From Callipepla californica brunnescens (taxonomy: Eukaryota; Chordata; Aves; Galliformes; Odontophoridae), in the NCBI GenBank assembly GCA_023055505.1, contig JALIRH010000049.1:3348001-3412000 (forward strand): a stretch of DNA of 64,000 nucleotides, read 5' to 3'. The position numbers were made by a program, and so were the translations under genes. Of the stretch, positions 9,429-21,158 are shown in pieces. The notes below the pieces were generated by a model. The model had not been told where the DNA came from. It searched no databases and saw only the letters and a program-made list of their open reading frames with translations. Position 1 is the first letter of the stretch; every line of letters starts with the position of its first letter.

Positions 9429-12400
9429 AGTAATTAAATGTTAGAGGAAGCACCGTGAATGTGATTGTTTTCAGAGTATTCCTGAAGTAGGTGGTTTACT
9501 TTTTGGTACTGATAAAGAGATGCTAAGGCTTCATACTAATCTAAAGTTTTAGTCATTCTGATTAATATGAATTGTTCTACTGAGAGGAAAAAATGTACTT
9601 TGTCTCAATGCTGCTTTCAGATTTTTCCATTATTCCTGAAGCCAGACTGCGCAACGTGCTTTTGGTCAGAATAATTTACAACAGGCTCAGGAGGGAAGAC
9701 CGAGTTTCCCTACAGCACAGCAGGGAGGCAGGGGAGGATCGACGACTGGCTGAGTGATATGCTCCTCCAGTGCTGATTCTCCTAGAACAAATGGATTATA
9801 ATCACTGAATTCTGGGCTTAAAGGCAAATACAGGGGAAAAAAAAATAGCTCTGGAAGTGCTTTTGTTTCTGTAATGCGATCAACAAAAGCCCGGAGGCAC
9901 TTTTGTGCCTTCTTGGAGAAGCAGAACAGCTGACGTTCTCAGGTTAGTCTGAGCTGTGTCAGAAAACTGTTTGGAGCAGTGTTGACTTGCTTGGAAATCA
10001 ATCTTTGCACTGAGTGTTCTAGCAAGAAGTTATACTGGGGACGAGGGATTCGGAAATAGTGCATCAGGCGCTGTTTGTTTCCTCTGCTTTTATTTCACTC
10101 AAACTTCGTGAAAATGCGTGCCTGAAATTTTCCGTTCTCCGAGTAGGAATGTTACTGGAGAAGAGCCTTGGGCAGACTGCTCCGCAGCAGAAGGAGGAGT
10201 GGCAGGCCCTCTGACTGGAGGGGCTTTGTAACAGACGTGCTCCGTGTTTCCCCAGATGACTTGAGGGGAAGGAATTCACAAAGAGCCGTTCCGGGACACG
10301 GCAGCGTTTCTCTGACGGAGGACTTGGATGCTTGGTGAGATGGACGAGTGCAAATCGAGGAGAAACAGAAGCACCTGAGGGAAGGGACAGTGATGCCTGG
10401 CTTTGAACACAAGGCTAAGCTTTCTCCGGAGATGCTGAGGATTAGAAAGAGAGTGAGTGGTAGAAAACATTATACTGCTTTTATTTATTTATTTTTCTCT
10501 TGATTTGCTTCCTTGAGGCCTCGTGTAATCACACAAGGGTTAGAGCCAGTCTTCTGGCCTACAGCAGCCTTTACTACAAAGTAAGCTGACCTAGGGATGG
10601 CAGGGGGTCAAACAGCAATTTATTTTTACTGTAACAAATATACCAGGACGTAGAATTCCTTTCCACTTCTGAAAGGTGAAGTGGAATGATCAAAGCATTA
10701 GATATCCGGAGCCTAGCATTCCTGCTGCCCGAGTTCTTCCCGCTGCCGCTGTTCACAGCATTTGTTCTTCTGTTGTGACTTGACAGGCCTCTGGGTTTCT
10801 GATCAAAGAAACTTGTAAGGACAAATGCAATTCTGTAGCGCTTCCAATGCGTTGTTTTTGTTTTCTCAGCTTCAGAACATGAGGTTCAACTCCACCTCGT
10901 TGGCATTTTAACCAGACTTTCTCAGGACATTGCTGCAACAGCTACAGCTACCCCAGTGTGATACTGCAGGGGATACCCTGGGGGAGGGTGACCAGCCCAC
11001 AGAAAAGATTAAGGGCTGGGAAGAAACACTGTCCGAGGACTATCAAGGCAGCACTTGCACTCAAATTTTAATATTTTTCAGCTATCATTTCGCTGCTTGA
11101 AGTGGAAGTACATCAAGAGGTGGGTTTTTTTGTGTGTTAGAAGAAAATGCTTCTGAGAGAGTAGATGAATTTCCTAGTAGTGATGAGCCTTCAGCTGCTT
11201 TATCTGGGAAACAGGTCCTTCTTCAAGGAATTTTTGTGCAGCAGAGGACAACACAAGGAGCTGCTGTCAGTATCAGATTATTTGGAGATTGGACACCACC
11301 AGCAGTTTTGCAGGAATGAGATGTTGCCATTAATGCTTGCCACTAATGTTCCTTTGGGTGAAAGTGGTTTAACTGCTGATCTTGTAATACAAGCAGACAA
11401 GCTGGCTGGCTGGCATCACTTTGCTCTATAACTCGGACCCTCCTTACCTCTGGGGAAGAGGGAGGGGCTGTTCTAGTTGAGCTTTTGAGTCCGACACAAG
11501 CGCGTATTGTACTACTTGTGCCGGATTGCAGAATCTGGGACAGAGGAAAAGAAAGTCCTCCACTGGACTGCAGTCTGCATTCAACATGTTGAAAATATTG
11601 TTAGAAAACTCCTGCTTAATTTAGGCACAGACTTAGGGCGAGTGTTAGTCCCTTAGTCCTACAGGCTATCACTTGTGTTCTCCATCAGTAGCGTGTCATC
11701 ACAGACCAGACAGACGCCTGACCTCGTCCTTGGTCACTTAAAAAGTACAGAGCTGAGCCTTACTCTGGTTGGGCCTTGCTCATTTAAGCTGAGAAGCAAC
11801 TCTTAAAACCTCTCACGCTTTCCAAGCTGTCCAAGACTTCGTAAAACTCTGGCGTGGCTCCTTGCACTTGGTAACTGGTCGAGGAGGTCTTATCCTACTT
11901 AACTACAGCTTGTAGGAATGATTCCCGTGCCAAACTCCTGCAGAGCAGAGGAGCATCTCCCCAGGCACGTGTACATCGCACTCTGCAAACACAGTGGCTG
12001 AGAGTGAATGCCTGGAGCTGTGTGCAATGCAGCCTGTGAGGCTGGGAAGGAGTTGGCTTTCCCTCAGTGAGATGTCATTGTTAGGAAATATCTCCCTGAG
12101 GTCCTTCAGAGCTGTGAGCTGACCTTCAGGATGCAAATCTTTCCCATAGCCTGAAGAACAAAGTCCAGGGAAGAAGCAGAGAGAGCTGTGTGCATGGAAA
12201 TGCTGTGGGGTTGGTGAAATGAATGTTAGGTGTCCTTTGTAAGAAGGGCAGTGATGAGATCTTGCACACGTCCCTTGAGAAAGGGTGGGCGTTGTGTGAT
12301 GCGCAGTCGTTTCCTCTTCTCTCAGCAGGGTCTGGCTTCTTTGAAAGGTAACACGGGAGTGTATTCTCCTTCCATCTCCAAACTTTGCTGTTTCACAGCA

Positions 12401-12906
12401 ACTGGAAAGAAGCCCAGCGAGCTCCCCTTATCCGGCACGAAGCAGCAGTGAATCCCTTTGCCTCTCAGGTCTCAGTCACAGCCATTCACACTGAGTGCAG
12501 CAGAAGTGCTCAGGATTTCTGACTTCACCGAGCACCCTTTGGGCATCATGAGTAGGATGAGACCACGGAGGAGAAAAAGCATCCCTACAACTTTGATTTG
12601 CAACACACGTCTTTCTTGTGTCAGTTGTACAGACGCCTACAAATACTTCTGCTGTAGAAGTGATCTCATCTGACCAACTCTGAAAAGAAAATCTGTGACC
12701 ACAGCACCAGCACATTCCTCACAGGGACATGGCTGTTTCCTTCCGAGAAGGAAGGCAGAGGCCTTCGTGGCAGACACAACCTCATGAAGTGTAGCTTACA
12801 TCACTGACCTCAAGAAGCATTTCCCCCATTGCAAGACCTGTCACTGACTTTTGTACTCCTTGACCAGGTCCTCATGCCCACAGGTGCTGATACCCAGCAG
12901 TACCAA
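9429..12906. other. Region upstream of olfactory receptor pseudogene 1, no gene supported
   Basis: Inverted matches to block D (about 48891-52261) and, from about 10708 on, to block E (31002-33204). Short ORFs recur in all copies, for example an 88-codon one at 11165-11431. The copies are so similar that conservation of an ORF carries no information. Could contain non-coding 5' exons or promoter of the receptor, but no splice or promoter signal is convincing. Confidence 0.5.
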
Positions 12907-13876
12907 ATGCCCAACAGCAGCTCCATCAGCGAGTTCCTCCTGCTGGCGTTGGCAGACACGCGGCAGCTGCAGCTCCTGCACTTCTGGCTCTTCCTGGGCA
13001 TCTCCCTGGCTGCCCTCCTGGGCAACGGCCTCAGCAGCACAGCCGCAGCCTGCGACCACGGCCTGCACACCCCCATGTACCTCTTTGTCCTCAACCTCGC
13101 CCTCCTCGACCTGGGCTGCATCTCCACCACTCTCTCCAAAGCCGCGGCCAATGCCCTCTGGGACACCAGGGCCATCTCCTACTTGGGATGTGCTGCACAG
13201 GTCTTCTTCTTTCTTTCTTTCTACTTCTTTCTTCGTCTCAGCAGAGTATTCCCTTCTCGCAGTCAAGTCCTATGACTGCTTTGTTGCCATCTGCAATCCC
13301 CTGCACTACGGGACCCTCCTGGGCAGCAGAGCTTGTGTCACCGTGGCAGCAGCTGCCTGGGGCACTGGGTTTTTCTATTCCCTGCTGCACGCTGCCAGTA
13401 CATTTTCACTGCCACTCTGCCAAGGCAATGTTTTGAATCAATTCTTTGGTGAAATCCCCCAAATGTTAAAGCTCTCCTGCTCGCAGCCATACCTCAGGAA
13501 AGTTTGGCTTATTGTGGTTAGTGTCTCTTTGTATCTTGGGTGCTTTGTTTTCATTGTGCTGTCCTACGTGCAGATCTTCAGGGCAGTGCTGAGGATGCCC
13601 TCTGTGCTCGGCCGGCACAAAGCCTTCTCCACGTGCCTCCCTCACCTGGCCGTGGTCCCCCTCTTTGTCTGCACTGCCACGTTTGCCTACCTGAAGCATC
13701 CTTCTATCTCTTCTCCATTCCTGGACCTCCTGGTGTCATTTCTGTACTCAGTGGTGCCTCCAGCAGTGAATCCTCTCATCTACAGCCTGAGGAACCAGGA
13801 GCTCAAGGTTGCAGTGAGCAATACGTACTTCTGCGCCCAAAAAATGCGCATCAGCCTAACAGGATCCCCATGGTAA
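12907..13876 (+). pseudogene. Olfactory receptor pseudogene 1 (OR14-like)
   Basis: An intronless seven-transmembrane odorant receptor, normally a G-protein-coupled receptor of sensory neurons. The start at 12907 gives MPNSSSISEF, with the N-glycosylation site NSS typical of the family. Then come TM1 with GN, the PMYLFVLNLALLDLG TM2 region, the DRY-position motif SYDCF followed by VAICNPLHYG, the TM6 motif KAFSTCLPHLAVV and the TM7 motif PPAVNPLIYSLRN. The frame is broken inside a CTTT-type run at 13202-13235 near the end of TM3. The first part ends at 13275 and the second part is in the next frame to TAA 13874-13876. The catalytically important Arg of DRY is Cys here. Family identity is strong and loss of function very likely. 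Block copies at 30032 and 47920 share the break region. Confidence 0.9.
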
Positions 13877-14810
13877 TTCACTTGGTAAATCCCTTGTTTA
13901 TATTTGCCTCCATTATTGTTTCCACTGCCACGACTTTGATTTAATAAGAAGTTTTCTTCTTGGCCTGCTACATAGCGTTCATGTTTTGGCACACTCAACT
14001 CATGTACCTATAGATCAAGGCTCTCTGTTGATAAATACAATAATGAAGCCAGCAGAAATTCATTTGCCTCCATTCCTTTGTTTTCCCATCTTCACTGAAA
14101 CGGGGAGAGCAACTCACGTATGCAGGAGCAGTTCAGGGGCCAAGAGCCCAGCTGCACCACGGAGCAGCAGCCTCAGTGTTCACGGGGAGCTGCCCCTCAC
14201 TGCCCCGTGGGCCTGTCCTCTCATCTGTGTTTGAAAACGGGCTGCTGCTTCCCAGGTCCAATGGCCACAGACGGCAGCAGGACACGGTCTTTGCAGTGCT
14301 GCTCTCTTTTCACTTCCACGCTTCCCTTCTTCTCTATGCCCTTCGGGTCATGGTCAGACCAGGAAGATGGCTCTGGACACTTGTCACCCCCAGCCTCTGG
14401 CATTGTCCATTTCCAGCACTGACTGCATGTTTATGGCAGAGCCTTACTCTGGAGGAAGCCATCTCCACGCTCCTGGTGGTAGAGCAGGGCTGTCTGCAGA
14501 CCGCTGTGTGGGACACATCTGGGGCAGCACTGGGGCTGCAAAGCAGGAGTGTTGGGAGCAAGGGGCATGAGGGCTGCCATGGACACTTGTGCTGGGGAAC
14601 ACTTCCCCGCCCCAAACACATCTGTGCTGTGCAGTGCAGGCATGGCAGGGGCAAGTGTGGGGCTGGGGCAGTGCAGTGATGGGTCACAGATGGGATACTC
14701 ACCATCAGCCGAGATTTTGCATGGGGCCAATTTTGAGCAAATTAAGCAGGAGATTGCCTGTGCCGTGGCCCTGGGGCTAGTATGGATGGGACACAATGTA
14801 ATGAACATAA
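13877..14810. other. Downstream of olfactory receptor pseudogene 1
   Basis: Up to 14285 this matches the sequence downstream of olfactory receptor pseudogenes 2 and 3. After GGACAC (14280-14285) homology stops, and that is the point where blocks D and E have an ERVL LTR followed by satellite. 14286-14810 is unique to this locus, with no gene seen. Confidence 0.6.
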
Positions 14811-15311
14811 AGATGAGGGACCCACAGACCCATGCCCCAGGAAAGAGGAAGGGGGAGAAAGGGAAAGGGCAGGGAGATGGGCCTAAAACAAAACAGCGGC
14901 AACAATCTAAGGAGGAAAACTAATTTAATAAATAAGATGTCAAAATAAAAAATAACACAATATAATCGGTATCAAAGCTAGTAAATCAAACAAAAAAAAA
15001 GACAGAAAGAGAGAGAGAGAGAGAGAGAGTGTCCAAAGCTGAAGGCCTTATTCTGAAGCTGAAGGTGAAGCGGTGACGGAGCTCTCGCAGCTGAGACAAG
15101 CAGCAAGAAGAGGAAGACTCCAGGACTTGTGTGCAGTTTGATCTTTCCCTCTGGGTGGAAAACAGCAATGCCAAGTCCTCTGGGGCATGGAGTTGTTCTC
15201 AGAGCCAGGAACCTGGAAAAATTCAGAAGTCCACAGACTCAGAGCATTAATTCTTTAACTCACTGGGCCTTACACAATGTTATCATGTGGGATGCTGAGA
15301 ACAAAAATCCC
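14811..15311 (-). mobile_element. Diverged LTR, family 'S'
   Basis: Shares the block GATGGGCCTAAAACAAAACA, the CGGCAACAATCTAAGGAGGA word, a GA-repeat (15002-15029) and the TCCTCTGGGGCATGGAGTTG block with the family-S LTRs at 19001 and 20617, but with many substitutions and an unclear outer end. It is an older copy outside the duplicated blocks. Confidence 0.7.
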
Positions 15312-15408
15312 TGAATCACAGAAACGTCGGGCTTGGAAAGGACTTCCAGAGATCATCTGGTCCAACCCCCTGCCAAAGCAGGCTCCCTAGACCAGGTTGC
15401 ACAGGTAA
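15312..15408 (-). mobile_element. CR1 3' end fragment
   Basis: The plus strand reads AATCACAGAAACGTCGGGCT then TTGGAAAGGACTTCCAGAGA and GGTCCAACCCCCTGCCA. This is the reverse complement of the standard CR1 3' terminus. A short 5'-truncated copy. Confidence 0.88.
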
Positions 15409-15448
15409 TCATAAAACCTTGAAAGCTAGGGTACAGGATTTGGGGTTA

Positions 15449-15585
15449 GGATCATAGAATCCTAGAACCACCAAGGTTGGAAGAGACCTACAAATCATCC
15501 AGCCCGACCGTCCACCTATCACCAATAACTCTCACTAACCCTTGTTCCTCAGCACAACGTCTAAACATTCCTGTCCTGCTCCTTC
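15449..15585 (-). mobile_element. CR1 3' end fragment, second subfamily
   Basis: The plus strand reads ATCATAGAATCCTAGAACCA, CCAAGGTTGGAAGAGACC and CCGTCCACCTATCACCAATA, the 3' end of another CR1 subfamily in inverse orientation. It lies close to the preceding CR1 but is a separate element. Confidence 0.88.
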
Positions 15586-15994
15586 TCACAGTGTCTCTGC
15601 TATTGTCCCAGACCGTGACTGGAGAGGACTGGGGTTCGATAGTGTACCATGGGATAAAGGGTTGTGGGGGCCCATCCTTCCGTGGCATGCTGGTCTGCGT
15701 CTACTTCATCATCGTCTTTGTATGTGAGAACTGTATCCCCTGATATCAAAGCTGTGTCCAGGCTCCCTCTGCCCAGCGCCACAGACTGCTCTAGCTGCAC
15801 AGGACTGTGCAGATTGTTCCGCGTGCATGTGTATGTGTAAGGACTGAGCTGAAGGATGGGGCCATCAGCCCAGAGCTCAGCACTCAAGTACAAGGGCTCA
15901 TCTCCAGGAAGGTTTCTCAGAGCAAAGCAGAGACGACGGGCAGCCCTGGCCACGTCCCCCAGATGGAACCAAGTTCATGTCCTTAGTGCTTAGG
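15586..15994. other. Spacer, no gene supported
   Basis: An ORF on the minus strand (15600-15953, 117 codons) has no recognisable domain and no splice pattern linking it to the MROH exons further right. Confidence 0.4.
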
Positions 15995-16140
15995 ATTAGG
16001 GTTTGGAGTAGGGCAGGGTTAGGCTACTATTAGGGGTAGGGATATGCTTACGGATAGGGTTTGTTTTGGAATTTGGGTTAGGGTTAGGGTTAGGGTTAAG
16101 TTTGGGATTGGGGTTGTGTTTAGGGATAGGATTCTGGTGA
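15995..16140 (+). repeat. Degenerate interstitial telomere-type repeat
   Basis: About 145 bp rich in TTAGGG variants, with a run of four near-perfect units GGGTTAGGGTTAGGGTTAGG around 16076-16098 surrounded by TAGGGATAGG, TAGGGTTTG and similar variants. This is an interstitial telomeric tract or a subtelomeric remnant. Confidence 0.75.
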
Positions 16141-16225
16141 CGGTTGAGGTTACTCTTGAGTTTAGAGCTCTGGTTAATATTGATGTATATAGGTGGAATT
16201 GAAGGTAATCGATCAAATGAAGTGA

Positions 16226-16425
16226 GAGAGAGTGTCCAAAACCAAAGGCCTTACTCTAAAGCTGAAGGCGAGACCACGAGGGAACCTTCACTGCTGAGAT
16301 GAGCCGCAAAAGAGTAAGACCCCAGGACTTGCATGCAGGAGGATCTTTGTCTGTGAGTGGAAAACGGGAACGCAGTGTCCTCTGCGGCATGGAGTTGTTC
16401 TTCTCTTCTGAGAGCCAGGGATGCG
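16226..16425 (-). mobile_element. LTR fragment, family 'S'
   Basis: Matches the central part of the family-S LTR at 14811-15311 (AGAGAGAGTGTCCAAAACCA, GGCCTTACTCTAAAGCTGAA, GCATGGAGTTGTTCTTCTCT). Both ends are truncated. It sits directly downstream of the MROH terminal exon, so it may supply part of that gene's 3' region. Confidence 0.65.
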
Positions 16426-16442
16426 TTCCCTGCAGCACAGCA

Positions 16443-18922
16443 CTACTCCGTGCACATCCTGCACAACCAGCGGCACAGCGCTGTGCCCCTGGGCCTGGCA
16501 GGCGGTGCGTCTTCCAGCACTCTGAGGATCAGCAGTGTCTGCAGCACCAGGCAGCGCACGGCCGGCTCGCCATCCTCCTCCACGCTCTGCAGGGCTGCGA
16601 GGAGCGGAGCGGAGATGCGTCAGTGCCCCGGAGAGGAGCTGCATCACCACCCCTGCCCTGTGAGGCGCTTCTTAGGGAGGACTGCTCACCTTTGTGGATG
16701 TCCTGCACCTCCTGCGGGTTCTCACTGCTCAGCTGTCGCCCCAGGAGCCCTGCGCACACAGCACTGTCAGCACTCACCTGGCAACGCGGTGCCCAGGGGC
16801 GCCCATGGCGTCCCAGAGACTTTCAGAATCCCCGTGCTATACCAGATGTGCCCCCATCATCCCCAGGGACCCACCCTATGGTGCCCCAGTGACCCCCAGA
16901 GACCTCACACGGCACCCCATGGACCCCCGTAATATCCCAACAACACCCAAGAACCCCCACGGTGCCCCGATGACCCCCAAAGGCACCAGTGGTGTCCTAG
17001 TGGCCAGCACATATCCGACACAATGCCACAATGACCCCATAAAGCTCCAGTGATCCGCGGGGTGCCCCAAAAACCCTCAAGGACCCCAATAGTTTCCCCA
17101 CGAGCCCTTAGGGCTACTGCTGCCCCGCTGTGCACTGACCCCGCAGTGTTCAGCCATGGGTGAAAGAGGGAGGGGGACCCATTGGATCTGGGACTTACCC
17201 AAGAAGCACACGGCCGCCTCCCGCACGGATGCCTGGGGGTTGTGCAGGTGCCCCACGCTCTGCTGCACATAGCGCTCTGCAGCACGGCCCGCCTTCTGGA
17301 CCTGCAGAGAGCACCAGGGTAGAGGTGGCACTCACAAAGCGCTCCAACCACCCCCTTCTGCCATAGCTGTGGGGGTCCCACAGTGGGGGAAGTGGGGGTT
17401 GAGAGGTGGAGGTCTTTACCAGGCAGTCAGCAATTAGGCACATGTCCGCCATGCTGGCCAGGCGTCGCAGTTGCTGCCAGCCCAGGAGCTCGGCAACGCA
17501 AGTCAGGGCTTTCTGAGCGACCTGGGGGGCAGTGACATGGGGGATCGTCAGCGGGAGAGCATGGGGGCCACCTGCTGCCCCCACCCTGGGGTGGCACTGC
17601 CGTCAGTACCGATCCACAGGGCCTGGGAGGACGGGGATGGATCTGGGAGGACTTCTCTAAACCTGGGGAGTGTCTGGGTGTGGGGGGGATATGGGGAGGA
17701 CTGAATGGGTGGGAAGGGGGGGATTGCTGGTGAGAGCTGGTGGCCCTAGAGGCCCTTGCCAGCCTTGGTGAGGCAGTGACCTCACGAGCCCACGAGCTGC
17801 CCCCACCTTTGCCACTCTGGGGATCTACTCATTCATGTGGAAGAAGAGTGGCAGCAGACTTGTCTCCAGATGCGGCAGCAGCCGCCTCTTCCCCGGCAGC
17901 ACCAGCAGCTGCGCAAAGAGCTCCATGGAGAGGCAGCGCACTTCAACGTTGTCCTGGGGGAGGATGGAGACACGGGGTTGGTGCTGAGCGATACACAATG
18001 GGGGATTTGTCCGCTCCGTGCCGCCCCGAGCGCTTCACCTCATTGAAGCAGGACAGCAGGTGCACCGCCAGCTGGCTGAGCTCGTCTCGCAGGTGGCCAG
18101 GGTGCTGAGCCACGATGTTGTGCAGCAGCTGCAGGGCCTGCAGCTTGACGTCGGCCCGCGTGTCCTGCAGCCACGTCAGCACGTCGGGCAGCAGCAGATG
18201 CATGCTCCTGGCGTTCAGGATGCACAGCCCACGCAGCGCCAGCTCCTGGCTCTGAGGATGCTCGCTGCGGATGTATTTCCTGAAGATGTTGCCAGGGCAG
18301 AAGTTCGTCCGGAACTCCTAGCAGCTCTGCATCTGCAATGCACAGCAGTGAGCGGGTGGCACAGTTGGAGGAGGCTGACACATCCCCATCCCCTTGAAGG
18401 GACCCCCGGGCTGTCTCAAAACCTACTTCCATGTAGAACACCATTGCGGGGACCTCCCTCCAGTGCAGCTGGTGGTTCTGCAGCAGCATATGCACGTGGC
18501 TGAAGATGGGGGTGCACTGGTGCCTGTAGTTCTTCACCATCAGCCTGTGGGGTGGGACAGGGCAGGGGGGTGAGCCCGGGCAGGGGTCTGACAGCACCAG
18601 ATCCGTGCTGAGGGTCGACCAGAGCAGCCCATCCTGCCTCACAGTGTGGCTCTTCTAATCGCCCACTGCACCTCAGCACCCCCTGCACACACTCTGTATT
18701 GTCCCCTATTGCAGAAGGGCTGCACGTAGGGCAGCGTGTGCAGTGCAGTGTGGGGCAGTGTGTGGGAGGGCTGTGGGTCCGTACCTGGCGAGGGTGCGCA
18801 GGCCATCCCTCCACGTGGCAGCGCCCAGCAGCTGCCCCCACAGCCCGTGTCTCTCCATGTAGTGCGCCAGGTGCTCCAGACCAGCGCACTGCAGCAAATT
18901 GTGCAGCACCTCCACCACAATC
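16443..18922 (-). pseudogene. Maestro heat-like repeat (MROH) gene, last eight exons, broken
   Basis: Eight minus-strand exons with AG/GT borders and matching phases: 18785-18922, 18427-18544, 18039-18332, 17807-17953, 17420-17521, 17199-17301, 16690-16749 and 16443-16594, ending in TAG. They encode HEAT-like helical repeats typical of the C-terminus of avian MROH proteins: LLPDVLTWLQD, ELFAQLLVLPGK, VAELLGWQQLRRLAS, QASVREAAVCFLG and VRCLVLQTLLILR. Two in-frame TAG codons, at 18320-18318 and 17827-17825, lie where CAG or a similar codon is expected. The 5' part is missing: about 80 bp beyond the first seen exon the sequence is cut by an LTR (19001) at a duplication breakpoint. The biochemical role of this subgroup is not established. 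Exon structure is confident and loss of function is very likely unless the stops are assembly errors. Confidence 0.85.
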
Positions 18923-19000
18923 CTGCACGGAAATGGGGCAGCACACGTTCAGGGGTCAGCGGGGGATTTGGGGTCAGCGAGGGTCGTGCCGCAGGGCCAG

Positions 19001-19575
19001 TGTCAACGGTTTACCGGGCTGGGTCAGCCCGGTACCGTGACGACCGGTGCAGGGGACCCACGGACCCACGCCCCAGGAAAGGGGAAGGAAAAAGGGAAAA
19101 GGGAAAAGGGAGATGGGCCTAGAAACAAAACAGCGGCAACGATCTGAGGAGGAAAGCTAATTTACTAGATAAGATATCAGAAAGCAAAATAACACAATAT
19201 AATACAATGTAATTGGAATTGAGGCTAATGAATCAAATAAAATGAGCAAGAGAGAGTGTCCGATAAACCGAAGGCCTTACGCTAACGCTGAAGGCGATAC
19301 GGCAGCGAGCACCCACTGCTGAGTCGATCCCGAAGGAAAGAGAGTGTCCCGTGACCGCTGAGGGTTTTTCTCTGTTCCCTCTGAGCGGAAAACACGTAAA
19401 AATATAAAGCATCGCAAAGTCCTCTGGGGAATGTAGTGCTTCTTCTCTTCTGAGACAGGTATACCTGGAATTATCAATGATCTATGGAGCTGGAGTATTA
19501 GCTCTTTAACTCTTAATGCAATACATGATGTTATGATGTGGAATACCAGTACCAAAAAATCATAAAACCATGACA
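19001..19575 (-). mobile_element. LTR, family 'S', at a duplication breakpoint
   Basis: The plus strand begins TGTCAACGGTTTACCGG and ends AAAACCATGACA. It is full length (575 bp) with TG...CA ends. The flanks GCCAG and AGGGG are not a target-site duplication. Left of it is the MROH remnant. Right of it block B begins, equivalent to position 4557 in block A. An LTR without a duplication exactly at a homology break suggests LTR-mediated rearrangement. Confidence 0.8.
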
Positions 19576-20616
19576 AGGGGAAAGGAAACTTAGCTGTTAT
19601 ATCGGTCATTGGCAGGGACTGATTTTGCTGAGGTGCTCAGATGTCATCGACATCTCAGTAATGTGGTATGTATATGTGCAAAGCTGCACATATGGAATTG
19701 ACTGCTGACTGTATAAACCAATATAAACCAATTTTTCAGACAGATCTCAATACCTGCAAAGCACATGAACAACCCCGCGCATTATTTTATTGTGTCCTCT
19801 CGGTGAGATAATGTCAGGGCCTGAGGACTCAAAGCGCTCGGCCTGACCCACTTGGGTATCCTGGAGCTGATCAGGCCCCTCCTCATACCAGGACCATCAG
19901 CTCCTGCTTTAGTGAGGCTGCAGCTAGGCTGGGCTCCAGCTCCACACAGTCCTGCCTGGCTATGGGGCCACTGAGCTCACCCAGTGGACCAATTTCATAG
20001 ATTCATGAGGTTGGAAAGGACCTCCAAGATCATCTAGTCCAACCGTCCTCCCACCACCATCCCTACCCACCAAGCTACTCAATCCAATCCCTTAGCACCT
20101 CATCTAAATGCTTCTTGAACAGCGCTAGGGATGGGCCCCTGTGGCTGCTTTGGTGCCCCTGGCTGCCCCGGTGCTGGCTAAGGTGATGGACCCCGGCCCT
20201 CCCCTTGTCCCCTAGAGAGCACCTATTGCTCCCAGCTCCTCTTCCCACAGGCCTTACAGCCGTACCTCAGCTTGTCTGCAAAGGCGTGCCGGTCTTCAAA
20301 AGCACTCAGACGCAACTCCAGGAGAATCCACCTGAGGTGCAGACCAAGGGATGACGAACAGTTCAGCTTGCCATTGTGAGCGTTCACTGCTGGCATGCAT
20401 TTGTTTTTGTTTTTTTCTTTTTTCTGTGCAGTAAACGCTTGTGAAAAAGCTGGTGTTTCTTGTGTGGCGTTAGGTATTTTATATCACTGTGTGTACGTAG
20501 GAGAGCGCAGTGATAAAGCACCGTTGGTCAGCAGCAGAGAGCACTGAGCTGTTGCAACACAGCAGCTGTGTACTCTGGGATGTCCTGCATATGCATGCAG
20601 ACAACGTATACATCCT
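19576..20616. other. Block B, inverted copy of block A, first part
   Basis: Reverse complement of about 3511-4557, including a CR1 3' fragment at 19998-20130 on the minus strand. No gene seen. Confidence 0.65.
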
Positions 20617-20855
20617 TGTCAAGGGTTTGTGGGCCGGTTCAGCCCGGCCCCGCAACAACCGAGGAAGGAGACCCACAGGCCCACACCCCGGACAGGGGGA
20701 AGGGGGAAAGGAAAAAAAGGAAATAAGCCCCAAAACAAAACAGCGGCAACGATCTGAGGGGGAAAAGCTAATTTACTAAATAAGACATCAGGAAGTAAAT
20801 AACACAATATAATGCAATACAATTTGGAATTAAGCCTAATTAATCAAACAAAACA

Positions 20856-20892
<37 letters not shown>

Positions 20893-21153
20893 GTGCCCGA
20901 TAAACCGAAGGCCTTACGCTAACGCTGAAGGCGGACGGCAGCGAGCACCCACTCCTAAGTGATCCTAGAGGAAAGAGAGAGAACGTCCCGTGACCGCAGA
21001 GGGTTTTTATCTGTTCCCTCTGAGCGGAAAACACGTGAAAAAAAACAAAGCATTGCAAAGTCCTCTGGGGAATGTAGTTCTCCCTGACTCCCAATGCACT
21101 ACATGATGCCATGATGTGGAATACCAGTACCAAAAAATCATAAAACCACGACA
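20617..21153 (-). mobile_element. Solo LTR, family 'S', private to block B, with exact TSD
   Basis: The plus strand begins TGTCAAGGGTTTGTGGG and ends AAAACCACGACA. It is 537 bp with TG...CA ends, flanked by ATCCT at 20612-20616 and ATCCT at 21154-21158. Both other copies of this region keep the empty site with a single ATCCT (61067-61071 on plus; 3506-3510 as AGGAT). The insertion therefore happened after the duplication. It contains a GA microsatellite at about 20860-20890. Confidence 0.93.
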
Positions 21154-21158
21154 ATCCT

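Larger units (their letters stand above)
5064..14285 (+). repeat. Segmental duplication, block A part 2 (inverted to D, part to E)
   Basis: Reverse complement of 47517-55335 with two deletions in D. 10708-14285 is also the reverse complement of 29629-33204. Confidence 0.93.

Noticed and set aside
11165..11431. 88-codon ORF conserved in three blocks (also 32477-32743 and 50367-50633)
   Set aside because: The blocks are near-identical duplicates, so conservation is not evidence of coding. No known domain.
12841..13266. Minus-strand ORF opposite olfactory receptor pseudogene 1
   Set aside because: Shadow of the receptor in another frame.
15600..15953. Minus-strand ORF as an extra MROH exon
   Set aside because: Lies downstream of the MROH terminal stop and has no repeat-like pattern or matching splice phase.
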